A DNA stretch of 64,000 nucleotides. Origin: Pseudochrobactrum asaccharolyticum (GTDB taxonomy: Bacteria > Pseudomonadota > Alphaproteobacteria > Rhizobiales > Rhizobiaceae). The stretch spans positions 1-64,000 of the forward strand of contig NZ_QNRH01000013.1 of NCBI RefSeq assembly GCF_003314995.1, in the 5' to 3' direction. Shown here one piece after another: positions 16,241-24,655 of the stretch. Position 1 is the first letter of the stretch; each line of letters starts with the position of its first letter. A program made the position numbers and the translations under genes. Under the pieces are notes generated by a model that saw nothing but the letters and a program-made list of their open reading frames with translations, was not told the DNA's origin and ran no database searches.

Positions 16241-16726
16241 ATGGCAACGCTAGGTCACAACACTAAGACTGATCAGGAACTATACGAAGAGCAGAAGTTT
16301 CTCGAAGGCTTCAAAAACATCAAATCCCTTGAGTCCGATATGGCCGGTAAAAAGGGTGATATTGGTGCGGAGTATAAACGTCTCAAGGATTTGGGTTGGT
16401 CAAAGAAAGATATTGAATTTGCGAAGTCTCTTGAGGACAAGGATTCAGGGCAAATCATTGCTGACTTTGAGCGCAAAATTCGTATTGCCAAAATGTTTGG
16501 CCACCGAGCTGGGCGCCAGCTTGAAATGCTGGACGAAGATCGTACCCCACAGGTTGACCGTGCATACGATGAAGGCTTCGCAGTAGGCCGTCGCCGTGGT
16601 GACGCTAGCAATCCATACCATGCCGGCTCACAAGAAGCACAAAGCTGGCAGAAGGGCTTTAACGACGGCAATGAGCTGTCCAATAAAGATCTTGCCGCAG
16701 CTGTAAACGATCAGCAGCCGGACTAA
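16241..16726 (+). CDS. protein with C-terminal ribosome modulation factor-like domain
   Basis: 161 residues. Residues about 108-145 (AYDEGFAVGRRRGDASNPYH, then SWQKGFNDG) match the Rmf/CrpP pattern: Ala-Tyr-x-x-Gly-x-x-x-Gly, a Pro-Tyr and a Trp-Gly pair. RMF dimerises ribosomes in enterobacteria; here it is fused to a charged ~100-residue N-terminal part with helices. AAAGG lies upstream of the ATG. Whether it binds ribosomes is inference. Confidence 0.7.
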   Translation: MATLGHNTKTDQELYEEQKFLEGFKNIKSLESDMAGKKGDIGAEYKRLKDLGWSKKDIEFAKSLEDKDSGQIIADFERKIRIAKMFGHRAGRQLEMLDEDRTPQVDRAYDEGFAVGRRRGDASNPYHAGSQEAQSWQKGFNDGNELSNKDLAAAVNDQQPD

Positions 16727-16770
16727 TTACCACCCTATCCCCGGCAATTATGCCACCAGAGAGAATACTT

Positions 16771-16798
16771 CGGCGCCAATGCGCCGGAGCTTTTATTG
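16771..16798 (+). terminator. terminator or attenuator in the rightward operon
   Basis: CGGCGC-CAAT-GCGCCG (16771-16786), a perfect 6-bp stem, followed by GAGCTTTTATT. It stands in the only long gap of the rightward operon and may reduce or condition read-through to the replication genes. Confidence 0.5.
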
Positions 16799-16899
16799 GC
16801 AGCACAGCTGCAGAACTCCCCACAATCTAAAAGGATCGAGCATGGATATGCGTCCACGCAATGCACGAATTCGATCTCTGACATTGAGACGGTGATCTC

Positions 16900-17283
16900 A
16901 TGTCATGGGGCCGCTTATCGAATTACCAGCAGCGTAAATTAAACAAAGCCTTTGAACGTGCTGACAAAGAAGCAGCACTGAGAGAACAGAACGGTCGGTG
17001 CAAATACTGCCTTGACCCTCTCTCTGTTAAAGCAGCCACCCGCGATCATGTAATCCCGCGGGTGTCAGGTGGTCTAAACCACAAAGAAAACATCGTCGCC
17101 GCATGTGCGCCCTGCAATCAAGCCAAGGGGCATACGCCTTACGGAAAGTTCATGCGGATGATCAGCGACCCGAAGCCAGGCGAGCCAATTAAATACCGCC
17201 TGATCTGGTTCAGCCGACAACTAAACAAGCGAATTGACTTGATGGACATGCGTGTTGCTCGCGCCATTGGGAGACGTATATGA
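16900..17283 (+). CDS. HNH endonuclease
   Basis: 127 residues with the complete HNH fold: Cys34-x-x-Cys37, RDHVIPRVSGG with Asp49-His50, Asn near 64 and Cys69-x-x-Cys72-Asn73. Nicks or cuts DNA; with the RuvC-like and methyltransferase genes it belongs to the DNA-processing set. A 17-codon frame (ATG 16842 after AAAGGATCGAGC, ending at 16895) precedes it and may be a leader peptide. ATGA overlap with the methyltransferase. Confidence 0.88.
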   Translation: MSWGRLSNYQQRKLNKAFERADKEAALREQNGRCKYCLDPLSVKAATRDHVIPRVSGGLNHKENIVAACAPCNQAKGHTPYGKFMRMISDPKPGEPIKYRLIWFSRQLNKRIDLMDMRVARAIGRRI

Positions 17284-17849
17284 CCGTTACATACTCCAAC
17301 TACGAGCTTAAAAAGAATGAGCTCTATGAGACCGAAGCTTGGGCGACCAAGACTCTTCTCAAGCACTTCCCTGTGTCTGGCGTGAAGGTGTGGGAATGCG
17401 CAGCCGGAAACCACAAAATGGCAGACGTTCTGCGAGCTGCTGGTGCGGATGTTTTCACCTCAGATATCGCCACTTACAAGCGTGAGCACGATGGTATCTT
17501 TGATTTCTTATCTGATCGGTATGACTACGAAATATTTGATGCAGTCATCACAAATCCCCCATACGGCAAGCAGAACAAAACCGCTGTCAAATTTGCTGAA
17601 TTGGCATTGGCGCGCTGTAGCGGCCATGTAGCAATGCTCCTCACTGCAAAGTTTGATAGCGGTAAGACACGCAGGCATTTGCTTCGGGACAACCCGAGGT
17701 TCTTAGCAAAAATCACATTACTTGACCGGATCAGCTGGGAAGATAACGGCAAGACAGGCACAGAAGATCACGCGTGGTATCTGTGGGGACCAAGGCCATT
17801 GTTTCGATCACCATCTCTTCAATTTTATGAGGGGAAAGCCGATGTCTGA
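17280..17849 (+). CDS. DNA methyltransferase (probably N6-adenine)
   Basis: 189 residues. WECAAGNHKMADVLR is a degenerate AdoMet-binding motif I, DVFTSDI the acidic motif II, and TNPPYGKQ (NPPY at 92-95) the catalytic motif of amino-methyltransferases. No target recognition domain is visible, so specificity is unknown. Stands in the replication operon with ATGA and 8-base overlaps to its neighbours. Confidence 0.8.
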   Translation: MTVTYSNYELKKNELYETEAWATKTLLKHFPVSGVKVWECAAGNHKMADVLRAAGADVFTSDIATYKREHDGIFDFLSDRYDYEIFDAVITNPPYGKQNKTAVKFAELALARCSGHVAMLLTAKFDSGKTRRHLLRDNPRFLAKITLLDRISWEDNGKTGTEDHAWYLWGPRPLFRSPSLQFYEGKADV

Positions 17850-18426
17850 TACTCCTGGCAGCTTTATTGTTTTGGATCCCGGCCGGAATATGGGCTTTGC
17901 TTATTGCTTAACCGGTGGTGGTAACATGCGCCACGGCACATGGCGCTTCACCCAAAAATCTGCAGGCGAAGCGTATGCAACATTTGTTGTATACCTCAAG
18001 CGCACCCTAGAAAGCCTTCCGGATCCACTGATCGGCATCGAACTCATGACCATCGTTGAACATGAAGGTCAAAACGGCAAGTCTCATATTGATGCTCAGC
18101 AGGTAATGTTTTCGTCGGGATGGCCGACCCATGCCCAGACGCTTTGCCACAGCATGGGACTACGTGAACCGCAGTTCATCGCTATTTCAACGTGGCGCAG
18201 CAAAACTCATGGCAAAACGCGTGCCCCGAAAACAATCACCAAGCAAGCTGACCGTTCAAAATGGTTTAAGCGACAGGCACGGGATTATTGTGAGCGCCAA
18301 GGCTGGTCCTACAGCACAGACGATGAGGCTGAAGCTTTATGTATGCTTGATGCTCTACGTATTCTCAATGAGCCAGATCATGCCTTTGATCGCGGCCGTG
18401 CTTTCCAACAAGATGGTTTGTTCTAA
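17842..18426 (+). CDS. RuvC-like Holliday junction resolvase
   Basis: 194 residues of the RNase H fold. VLDPGRNMGFAY carries the first catalytic Asp, IGIELMTIVEHEG the Glu, and DDEAEALCMLDALR the C-terminal acidic pair, as in RuvC-like phage resolvases. Likely resolves branched DNA before packaging. ATG 17842 with GAGGGGAAAG upstream is the start; the frame upstream lies inside the methyltransferase. Stop and next start overlap (TAATG). Confidence 0.8.
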   Translation: MSDTPGSFIVLDPGRNMGFAYCLTGGGNMRHGTWRFTQKSAGEAYATFVVYLKRTLESLPDPLIGIELMTIVEHEGQNGKSHIDAQQVMFSSGWPTHAQTLCHSMGLREPQFIAISTWRSKTHGKTRAPKTITKQADRSKWFKRQARDYCERQGWSYSTDDEAEALCMLDALRILNEPDHAFDRGRAFQQDGLF

Positions 18427-19538
18427 TGAGGTTCTCGGAGAGTTTTCTCTCCGATCTTCTTGATCGTGTACCGATATCTGAGGTGATCGCGACACGAGTA
18501 TCATGGGATCGGAAAAAGACCCGCGTTAATCGCGGTGACTATTGGGGCTGCTGCCCCTTCCATGGAGAGAGCAGACCTTCTTTTCACTGTGAAGACCGTA
18601 AGGGGCGCTATCACTGCTTTGGTTGCGGTGTATCGGGCAATCACTTCAGGTTCTTCATGGAGTTGGATGGGGTCTCCTTCCCTCGTGCAGTTGAGATGGT
18701 GGCATCCATTGCCGGCATCAACCTGCCCGACAGCGGCAGAGATGAGAGCCAAGCCGAGAGGGTTGAGCGCGAAAAGAGAGAACAGCAGCGTAAGGCCAGA
18801 GATGCCAGACGAGCCAGACAGGAAGAGAAAGCAGCCGAGCGCAAGGCGGAGACCGTACGGTCAATCTGGACAGAGGCCAAACCGATCAAAGGAACCCCAG
18901 CTGAAGCATATCTAAACTCGCGCATGATCGAACTTTCGGACTTTCCTGATGGGTCAGAATGGGTGCCAAGTCTGCGCCATCATTCAAACCTGCTGTTTGA
19001 AGGCAAGAGATGCCATGCCTTGATTGGCGGGGTGCAGTCAAAGAACAGGAAGATCGTCGCTATATGGCGCATCTTTCTTGATGATGCTGGCAGACCTCTG
19101 CTTGGTGAAGATGGAAAGAAGGTCAAGCTCGGCCTCGGGTCGGCCAGCGGTGGCGCAGTCAGGCTCGGTCCGGTCACTCCAGTTTTAAAACTGGCAGAGG
19201 GGATCGAAACAGCTCTTGGTGTGATGCTTCTAACCAAAGGAAAGTCGTCCGTTTGGGCAACACTCTCCACTTCCGGAATGATGGGTGTAGAAATTCCAGA
19301 GGGCGTAAGACGGGTTGAGATCTACGCTGACGGAGATCGGCATCGCCGCCACAACAATACAGGCGCCGTGATCGAACCGCCCGGAATCGTCGCTGCAAAA
19401 AAACTTCAAGAGCGCCTTCTAAGTGAAGGTATTGAAACAGCTATTTATCCATCGCCAGAACCAGATGACTGGCTTGATGTGTGGGTTGAAAGAAAAAAAG
19501 ATGAGCAACGACAACGCGCAGTCCATTATGTTCAATAA
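18426..19538 (+). CDS. DNA primase (CHC2 zinc finger plus Toprim)
   Basis: 370 residues. CHC2 zinc-binding module: CPFH (43-46) and CFGC (64-67). An Arg/Glu-rich helical linker (about 105-145) leads to a Toprim-like part with LAEGIETALG and IYADGD. Provides primers for phage replication together with the helicase that follows and overlaps by 38 bases. Confidence 0.9.
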   Translation: MRFSESFLSDLLDRVPISEVIATRVSWDRKKTRVNRGDYWGCCPFHGESRPSFHCEDRKGRYHCFGCGVSGNHFRFFMELDGVSFPRAVEMVASIAGINLPDSGRDESQAERVEREKREQQRKARDARRARQEEKAAERKAETVRSIWTEAKPIKGTPAEAYLNSRMIELSDFPDGSEWVPSLRHHSNLLFEGKRCHALIGGVQSKNRKIVAIWRIFLDDAGRPLLGEDGKKVKLGLGSASGGAVRLGPVTPVLKLAEGIETALGVMLLTKGKSSVWATLSTSGMMGVEIPEGVRRVEIYADGDRHRRHNNTGAVIEPPGIVAAKKLQERLLSEGIETAIYPSPEPDDWLDVWVERKKDEQRQRAVHYVQ

Positions 19539-20898
19539 CAACATTCTTGAGCAGCTCATACTCGGAGCAATCTTACAGAATGAAGCGAACTATTGGGAAA
19601 TCAGTGACATCATAAGCATGGATCTGTTCGGAAACGACGATCACAAAAAGATCTATGCAATTATTTACGAGCTGGCCAATGATAATCGTGCAATCCGCGT
19701 TCCGATCGTAGCCGGCCGCCTCGGGACATTAAGCAACGAACAAGACGGCGAAACATATCTTTCAATGCTTTTGCATGTGGCGAGCCGTGAGGATTCTATA
19801 CCTCTTGTGGACTTCGCCTATGAGCTGAGGAAGTCAGCCACTCGGCGCAAAGTAAAGGCGCTATGCGAGAGCGTTATTAAATCCATAGGCGATAGCAACC
19901 TTGATCCGGATCAGATTGTTGACCGAGCATCAGAACGTCTTGCTGATATCTCTCGCAATGCTCAGATAGAACACGAGTCAACAATCTCCAGTACCATCAA
20001 TCAGATTTTCAATTCGGCCACACAGCGCGCTGCTGGCATGGCTTTGCGTCCCTGTTTAAAAGGGCTGGAGGATATGATCGGTTGCTTTTCACAGGGGTCG
20101 CTTGTCCTTTGGGGTGGAGCTCCCGGCTCTGGTAAAACCGCCTTTGCCATGCAGCAACTCTTATACTCCAGCGCTATACACCCCGCCTCTCTGTTCGAGT
20201 TGGAGATGGATAATATGTCTCTGGTCGCCCGATCTATTTCCGGCGACACCGGTGTTTCAATGCGAGATATTTTGAATGGACTGAGCGAGGATCAATTATC
20301 CTCTTTACTTAAAGCCAAATCTCATTTCGACAACCGAAAGTTAACGATCGTATCGCCTGCAAAAATGTCGATCCAACAGGTACGAAGTCGCGCTTTTGCA
20401 CACAAAAAGAAATTCGGTCTCGATATTATGTGTGTTGATCACCTCAAGCTTCTGGAGCGCCCAAGTAAGACTCGCATTGATCCTGTGGAGCGTGCCTATG
20501 AAAATGCCCGTGACCTAAAGGCACTTGCCAAGGACTTAGGTTGCGTTGTGATTGGCCTTTGCCAATTTACCAAAGCCGCTCGGCAAAAGGAAAATCCGGA
20601 GCCAGAGATGGAGGATTTCTACGGCGGATCGTTAGAAGAACATGCTGATCTCATGCTCGCTAATTTCAATCGTCATGCTTGGCTTGAAAAGAACCCACCA
20701 GCCACGAAGAATGGCAAGATGTTTGAAGATTGGATGGGGAAGAAACAGCAGACCAAAGGCGAAATTGAAGTCTACAAGCTGAAAGATCGCTTTGGTTCTC
20801 CACGGGATCGTCACATCTTCGATTGGGATGGCAGGATTACTCAGTTCAAAGACAAGGCTACGCAAGAGCAATTTTTTGCTGATGCTGAATTGCTGTGA
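19501..20898 (+). CDS. dnaB: replicative DNA helicase, DnaB family
   Basis: 465 residues. N-terminal DnaB domain (ILEQLILGAILQNEANYW) and a RecA-like motor with GGAPGSGKTA (Walker A, about 205-214), then FELEMDNMSLVARSIS and IMCVDHLKLL (Walker B). Loads with the primase at the origin. ATG 19501 (AAAG-rich ribosome site) lies inside the end of the primase gene. Confidence 0.92.
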   Translation: MSNDNAQSIMFNNNILEQLILGAILQNEANYWEISDIISMDLFGNDDHKKIYAIIYELANDNRAIRVPIVAGRLGTLSNEQDGETYLSMLLHVASREDSIPLVDFAYELRKSATRRKVKALCESVIKSIGDSNLDPDQIVDRASERLADISRNAQIEHESTISSTINQIFNSATQRAAGMALRPCLKGLEDMIGCFSQGSLVLWGGAPGSGKTAFAMQQLLYSSAIHPASLFELEMDNMSLVARSISGDTGVSMRDILNGLSEDQLSSLLKAKSHFDNRKLTIVSPAKMSIQQVRSRAFAHKKKFGLDIMCVDHLKLLERPSKTRIDPVERAYENARDLKALAKDLGCVVIGLCQFTKAARQKENPEPEMEDFYGGSLEEHADLMLANFNRHAWLEKNPPATKNGKMFEDWMGKKQQTKGEIEVYKLKDRFGSPRDRHIFDWDGRITQFKDKATQEQFFADAELL

Positions 20899-20907
20899 GG
20901 ATAGGCC

Positions 20908-21231
20908 ATGAACCAGTTTGAAACTTACACGCAGCGCGTCATCGGTGGTTATCGTGCTTTCCTTAGAACACCAGCTGATGCTTTTGCAAAACCTATCATG
21001 AGCAAAGGTGGGCGCCCGGAATTGTTTCCAAATAAGTTGGCAGCAGTTGAAGCTGTGATGTTGCACCTCGTACGGTATGTGAACGGCCATCTTTACCGGC
21101 ACGGTGAGGTTGCCGGCGAGACAACCGCGACAGCAGATGCTGCGTTCAATCAGGTACTGAAACAAAAAGGTAAGACGCGGGTCATTACCGTTGCATACAG
21201 GGGGAAAAGCTCCAGATGTCAACGCAAGTAA
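20908..21231 (+). CDS. hypothetical protein downstream of DnaB
   Basis: 107 residues, no recognised domain, basic C-terminus. GAGGATAGGCC precedes the ATG. Ends with a 16-base overlap into the next gene of the rightward operon. Confidence 0.65.
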   Translation: MNQFETYTQRVIGGYRAFLRTPADAFAKPIMSKGGRPELFPNKLAAVEAVMLHLVRYVNGHLYRHGEVAGETTATADAAFNQVLKQKGKTRVITVAYRGKSSRCQRK

Positions 21232-21527
21232 ATGGCAAAGGCAAACACTCAGAACGCGATCTCTATGTAGCTTGGGTGCTGTGGCTCATAGGAATGTCGG
21301 AGCCCAAAATTGCAACGGTTCTTATGAAGCGACCAAAGCAGATTTCTGGGATCATCAATAGATCACCCTACGCCAACCGCTCTGCGATGAGTGATGATGA
21401 ACGTCAAGACAAGCTCAATGAGCTGCTGCTGATCAGAATAGATAGTAGCGGTCAGCCGGTCGATGGTGGCCTCCTGGACCGAATACCAATGCAGGTTATT
21501 CAACTCCGAGGCAGGCAAAAGAAATAA
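21216..21527 (+). CDS. putative HTH protein
   Basis: 103 residues. SERDLYVAWVLWLIGMSEPKIATVLMKRPKQISGIINRSPY looks like a helix-turn-helix (a helix pair followed by KRPKQISGII recognition-like helix). No family assigned. Starts inside the preceding gene. Confidence 0.6.
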   Translation: MSTQVNGKGKHSERDLYVAWVLWLIGMSEPKIATVLMKRPKQISGIINRSPYANRSAMSDDERQDKLNELLLIRIDSSGQPVDGGLLDRIPMQVIQLRGRQKK

Positions 21528-21536
21528 GGGATTGAT

Positions 21537-22325
21537 ATGACTGTAAACAAAAGACTTATCGACCGGCTGAGATTAGTAAGGGAGCAGGCGGCAGCTGAAC
21601 CAAAAGCTGGCGTTCTGCCCTTGGTCGCGTTCTACGGCCGTGATCCGGCATCGGAAGAAACGCGTACCAAAATGTACGATATGGTGTCGCGAGCTATGGC
21701 TGCAGACGTGATCATTGCTCCTCCTTTGGCACAGCAAAACAATTACCTGTACCTTGATATGCAAGATGCCATCACCATCCTCAACGCCAAGGCCAGCCCG
21801 ATTGAATTTTTAGTATCCAATGGAGAGATGGAACTTGGCGAGGATGAGGATGGTATGGGCGGTGTCAGATTTCACACAGCAATCCGGTTCCGCGATCTTG
21901 TTAATGGAGCGCAGATCAAGGGATTGAAGTCAGCAAATCTGGATGGTGTTGGTGGTGGCGGTTCTGCTCCGATCGATATCATGGCGTACCAAGTAGACTG
22001 CAGAAAGATACTGCGAAGGCTACGCGAAATCGTCAGAGAAGAATGGGTTTACCGAATGCTCGAAGCTGTTGTCGTCATGGATGAATGGCTGGACTTATGG
22101 CCAGAAGGACGCAGTTCGGACAAGCGTGGGGTGAAACGTAAGCAGAGATTGAAAACAATTATTGCTTTGCACTACGGATTAGATATCGCAGCTAAGGCGT
22201 TGGGGTATATGAATGAAGAAGCATTCATTCAGAGGTGGCATCAGGGGCCGCCGGTGATACCGCAGTCAGTACGTCATCATATGCGGGATCCCAGGGTTGC
22301 AAACCAGCTCGCACTGCTGACATAG
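21537..22325 (+). CDS. last gene of the rightward early operon, hypothetical
   Basis: 262 residues. No domain recognised; the C-terminal third (MDEWLDLWPEG, then ALHYGLDIAAKALGYMNEEAF) is helical and could include a DNA-binding helix pair. The terminal position in an early operon is where many phages keep an antiterminator or late activator, but I see no specific evidence. Its last 101 bases overlap the convergent gene at 22225-22485. Confidence 0.65.
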   Translation: MTVNKRLIDRLRLVREQAAAEPKAGVLPLVAFYGRDPASEETRTKMYDMVSRAMAADVIIAPPLAQQNNYLYLDMQDAITILNAKASPIEFLVSNGEMELGEDEDGMGGVRFHTAIRFRDLVNGAQIKGLKSANLDGVGGGGSAPIDIMAYQVDCRKILRRLREIVREEWVYRMLEAVVVMDEWLDLWPEGRSSDKRGVKRKQRLKTIIALHYGLDIAAKALGYMNEEAFIQRWHQGPPVIPQSVRHHMRDPRVANQLALLT

Positions 22326-22485
22326 CGAGACGCTCGGTAAGTGTAAGCTCTCGCTTTCCTCTATATGTAAGGCTGGCCGTGGTGGTATTTTTGATACCAA
22401 TCTTCTGGCCAGCCACCAGAACCTGCTTGTTGTGAAAGCCCATGCGTGTAGCCCAAGCTCGAAATAGCGGTTCAATATAAGCCAT
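22225..22485 (-). CDS. hypothetical protein at the end of the middle block
   Basis: 86 residues; last gene of the leftward middle block, overlapping the convergent rightward gene by 101 bases. TAATG overlap with the HTH gene upstream supports translation. Sequence includes RAWATRMGFHNKQVLVAGQKIGI; no family recognised. Confidence 0.55.
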   Translation of the reverse strand: MAYIEPLFRAWATRMGFHNKQVLVAGQKIGIKNTTTASLTYRGKRELTLTERLAMSAVRAGLQPWDPAYDDVLTAVSPAAPDATSE

Positions 22486-22934
22486 TATGTTTCCTCATAA
22501 TCTTCTGTGATCGCTTCAGCGATTTTAAAATTCTCGTCGTTACGAGCAATCAATTTAGCCAGAACGTGAACGGAATGCGGAATGTCCTGTTCACCATCCA
22601 GCCACTTCATAACCCGATGCTGCGGCACGCCGGCAATTTCAGCAAAGTATGTCGGGGTGATGTTGATATCGTTCAGAACATTGGCAAGTTCAGCACCGGT
22701 CAGTCTGCGGTATCCGCCTGCCTTGCGGGTATCAATTGTCCTGCTGTTGTAGAGACGAATAACCGCCTCCATTGCGGCAATCTCTGCAGCACGCTCATCA
22801 TTGAATAGCTCAATGCCCCCGTCCCTTGTCCGCACCAATGCTGGTACGAGGCCTGGCAGAGAAAACTGACCCGCAAATTTATCATTACGAGGCAATGCCT
22901 TAGCGATTAGTTTTGAAGATGGTTTCTCTGCCAT
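22485..22934 (-). CDS. HTH-containing phage regulator
   Basis: 149 residues. A helix-turn-helix near residues 95-135: LNDINITPTYFAEIAGVPQH then RVMKWLDGEQDIPHSVHVLAKL, XRE-like. ATG 22934 follows AGGATACATATT; the frame upstream enters the methyltransferase gene. As the DNA-binding protein of the middle block it is one candidate to read the repeated palindromes found there, by location only. Confidence 0.65.
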   Translation of the reverse strand: MAEKPSSKLIAKALPRNDKFAGQFSLPGLVPALVRTRDGGIELFNDERAAEIAAMEAVIRLYNSRTIDTRKAGGYRRLTGAELANVLNDINITPTYFAEIAGVPQHRVMKWLDGEQDIPHSVHVLAKLIARNDENFKIAEAITEDYEET

Positions 22935-22959
22935 AATATGTATCCTATGAGCTATACGT

Positions 22960-24567
22960 TTAGCCGACGGCCGGCCAGGTTGGGCGACCGTAACGACTGC
23001 CCTTTGTTCCATTCTTACTGACAACGATGAAGCCGGTATTAACATTCGTTCCAACAGACGAGAATGAGTTCGGCGGCAAGTCGTTCCAATTAGCCCCCAT
23101 GTCCTCCATTATCTGACGGAAAGCAATCGACTTTTTGGTTTGTCGAAACTCAGTACTGGCGGACATAATCGCTACAAGATGGCCATCAGGCTTGAGAAAA
23201 TTAAGAGCATGCACAACGTGATCAATGTCTCGCTCACGATCAAATGGCGGGTTCATTACGATTAAATCATATTGCCCTGTCGTTACAGGATCTATCTGGA
23301 GAAAGTCGGCATTGATTACCTTGCCAAGACCGAGGCGCATCAAGTCCGGTATGAGGTGTGGTTGTATTTCAATGCAGTCAACGATGTGATCAGCTCTGTA
23401 CCGTTCAGTATCCCAAGGTTTTTCATAAACAGGAATACAAGCACGGGCAAGATTACCGGTACCAGCCGATGGCTCCAGAATTTTCAGCCTTGGGCTGTCA
23501 ACTCCGCGGTGCCAGATACCGGCATTACGCAGGATCTTATGCGCCGCGCTCTTAGGAGTAGGATAGAAACCGTAATACCTCGCTGGTGTTGTTTTCACAT
23601 TGCCAAGCGGGTCTTCTTCTTTGACTTCTGAATCTCCAATGACCTCACCATAGTACTCAGCAAGAAGCTTGTTCACCTTTGTGACTAAGTCTTTTCGTGC
23701 GAACCATAGATGCGCGTTGCCATTTTTAAAAATACGAACCTTGAAATAATCCGTATCAATTTCTGACTGCCTTGCTCCTCGTCCAGATTCACGAGCCGCA
23801 TCTATGGCACCAATTGTTCGTGTGAAATAATTCGCTGGCCGTCTTTCTTTACGAGCTGTGTCTATTTCGGCATCTTGCTTGCGGACTTCATCAAGCTTGC
23901 CATCGAGTATGGTAAAAGCTCGTTCAATATCGATAAGAGTAGAGCGCTCATCGCTATTGTAATTCCACCATCCATACTCATCAAAGCATCTGACTAAAAT
24001 CACACGTGAACCAACTTTAAAGCCATCATGTGAACGGAAGCGCCGGTCCAGTTTGGCGAATGCATTGGCCATACCACGACGGAATATTGTTTCAGCGTCC
24101 AGCATGAAGCCTTCTAAAGTTGCGTAAATATTTTCCACCGTAACTGGTGGCATTCCCTTGGCAACTTCCTCCTCAGTGATCATCTGACCCGGTTCAGACG
24201 GCTCATCGATGATATGACTCATTTGTTTTTTGAGCTGTTCCTTGGCCTCTTTATCCATGAGGTGTTCCAGCTCTGTACGCTCGATCACCCATGCCCACAC
24301 ATTCAGATCAATGATCCGTTGTCGTTCCTTAATGTAATCATCGAAAGGAACCTTGCTGATTGGAGTCATTGCGATACGTGTCGATACTGTGTGTGCAGCG
24401 TTGTAAGCATTAGTGTTTGGAAATGCTCGGCGCGCCATGGCGATGGCTTCCACTTCCATTTCATAGGCCTGTTCAATGCCGGAATGTGCAGTCTTAAACA
24501 TTTCAATTGCGTGATTTCGAGCAGCAACAATCTGCTCAATGGTATCGCGTGGAATAATAGCGTTCAT
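22960..24567 (-). CDS. DUF4942 methyltransferase
   Basis: 535 residues. N-terminal DUF4942-like part (about 1-240; VAARNHAIEMFKTAHSGIEQ) and a C-terminal class I methyltransferase: ILEPSAGTGNLA (AdoMet motif I) and IVMNPPFDRERD (catalytic NPPF). Methylates DNA, probably adenine; site unknown. GGAGAAAAT precedes the ATG, and a start-associated palindrome lies 14 bases upstream. Confidence 0.85.
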   Translation of the reverse strand: MNAIIPRDTIEQIVAARNHAIEMFKTAHSGIEQAYEMEVEAIAMARRAFPNTNAYNAAHTVSTRIAMTPISKVPFDDYIKERQRIIDLNVWAWVIERTELEHLMDKEAKEQLKKQMSHIIDEPSEPGQMITEEEVAKGMPPVTVENIYATLEGFMLDAETIFRRGMANAFAKLDRRFRSHDGFKVGSRVILVRCFDEYGWWNYNSDERSTLIDIERAFTILDGKLDEVRKQDAEIDTARKERRPANYFTRTIGAIDAARESGRGARQSEIDTDYFKVRIFKNGNAHLWFARKDLVTKVNKLLAEYYGEVIGDSEVKEEDPLGNVKTTPARYYGFYPTPKSAAHKILRNAGIWHRGVDSPRLKILEPSAGTGNLARACIPVYEKPWDTERYRADHIVDCIEIQPHLIPDLMRLGLGKVINADFLQIDPVTTGQYDLIVMNPPFDRERDIDHVVHALNFLKPDGHLVAIMSASTEFRQTKKSIAFRQIMEDMGANWNDLPPNSFSSVGTNVNTGFIVVSKNGTKGSRYGRPTWPAVG

Positions 24568-24581
24568 ATTTTCTCCATTAT

Positions 24582-24595
24582 GCCATAGATGGCGG
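24582..24595 (-). promoter_or_regulatory. start-associated palindrome, copy 1
   Basis: GCCAT-AG-ATGGC, perfect, plus GG; 14 bases before the DUF4942-methyltransferase ATG. This copy lies between divergent genes, so it accompanies the first gene of a transcript. Its internal ATG runs into a stop at once. Confidence 0.7.
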
Positions 24596-24655
24596 ATTGC
24601 TTTTGTTTAACTTAATGATTACTCGGGTTAAGGAATATTTTATTAAGAGATGATC

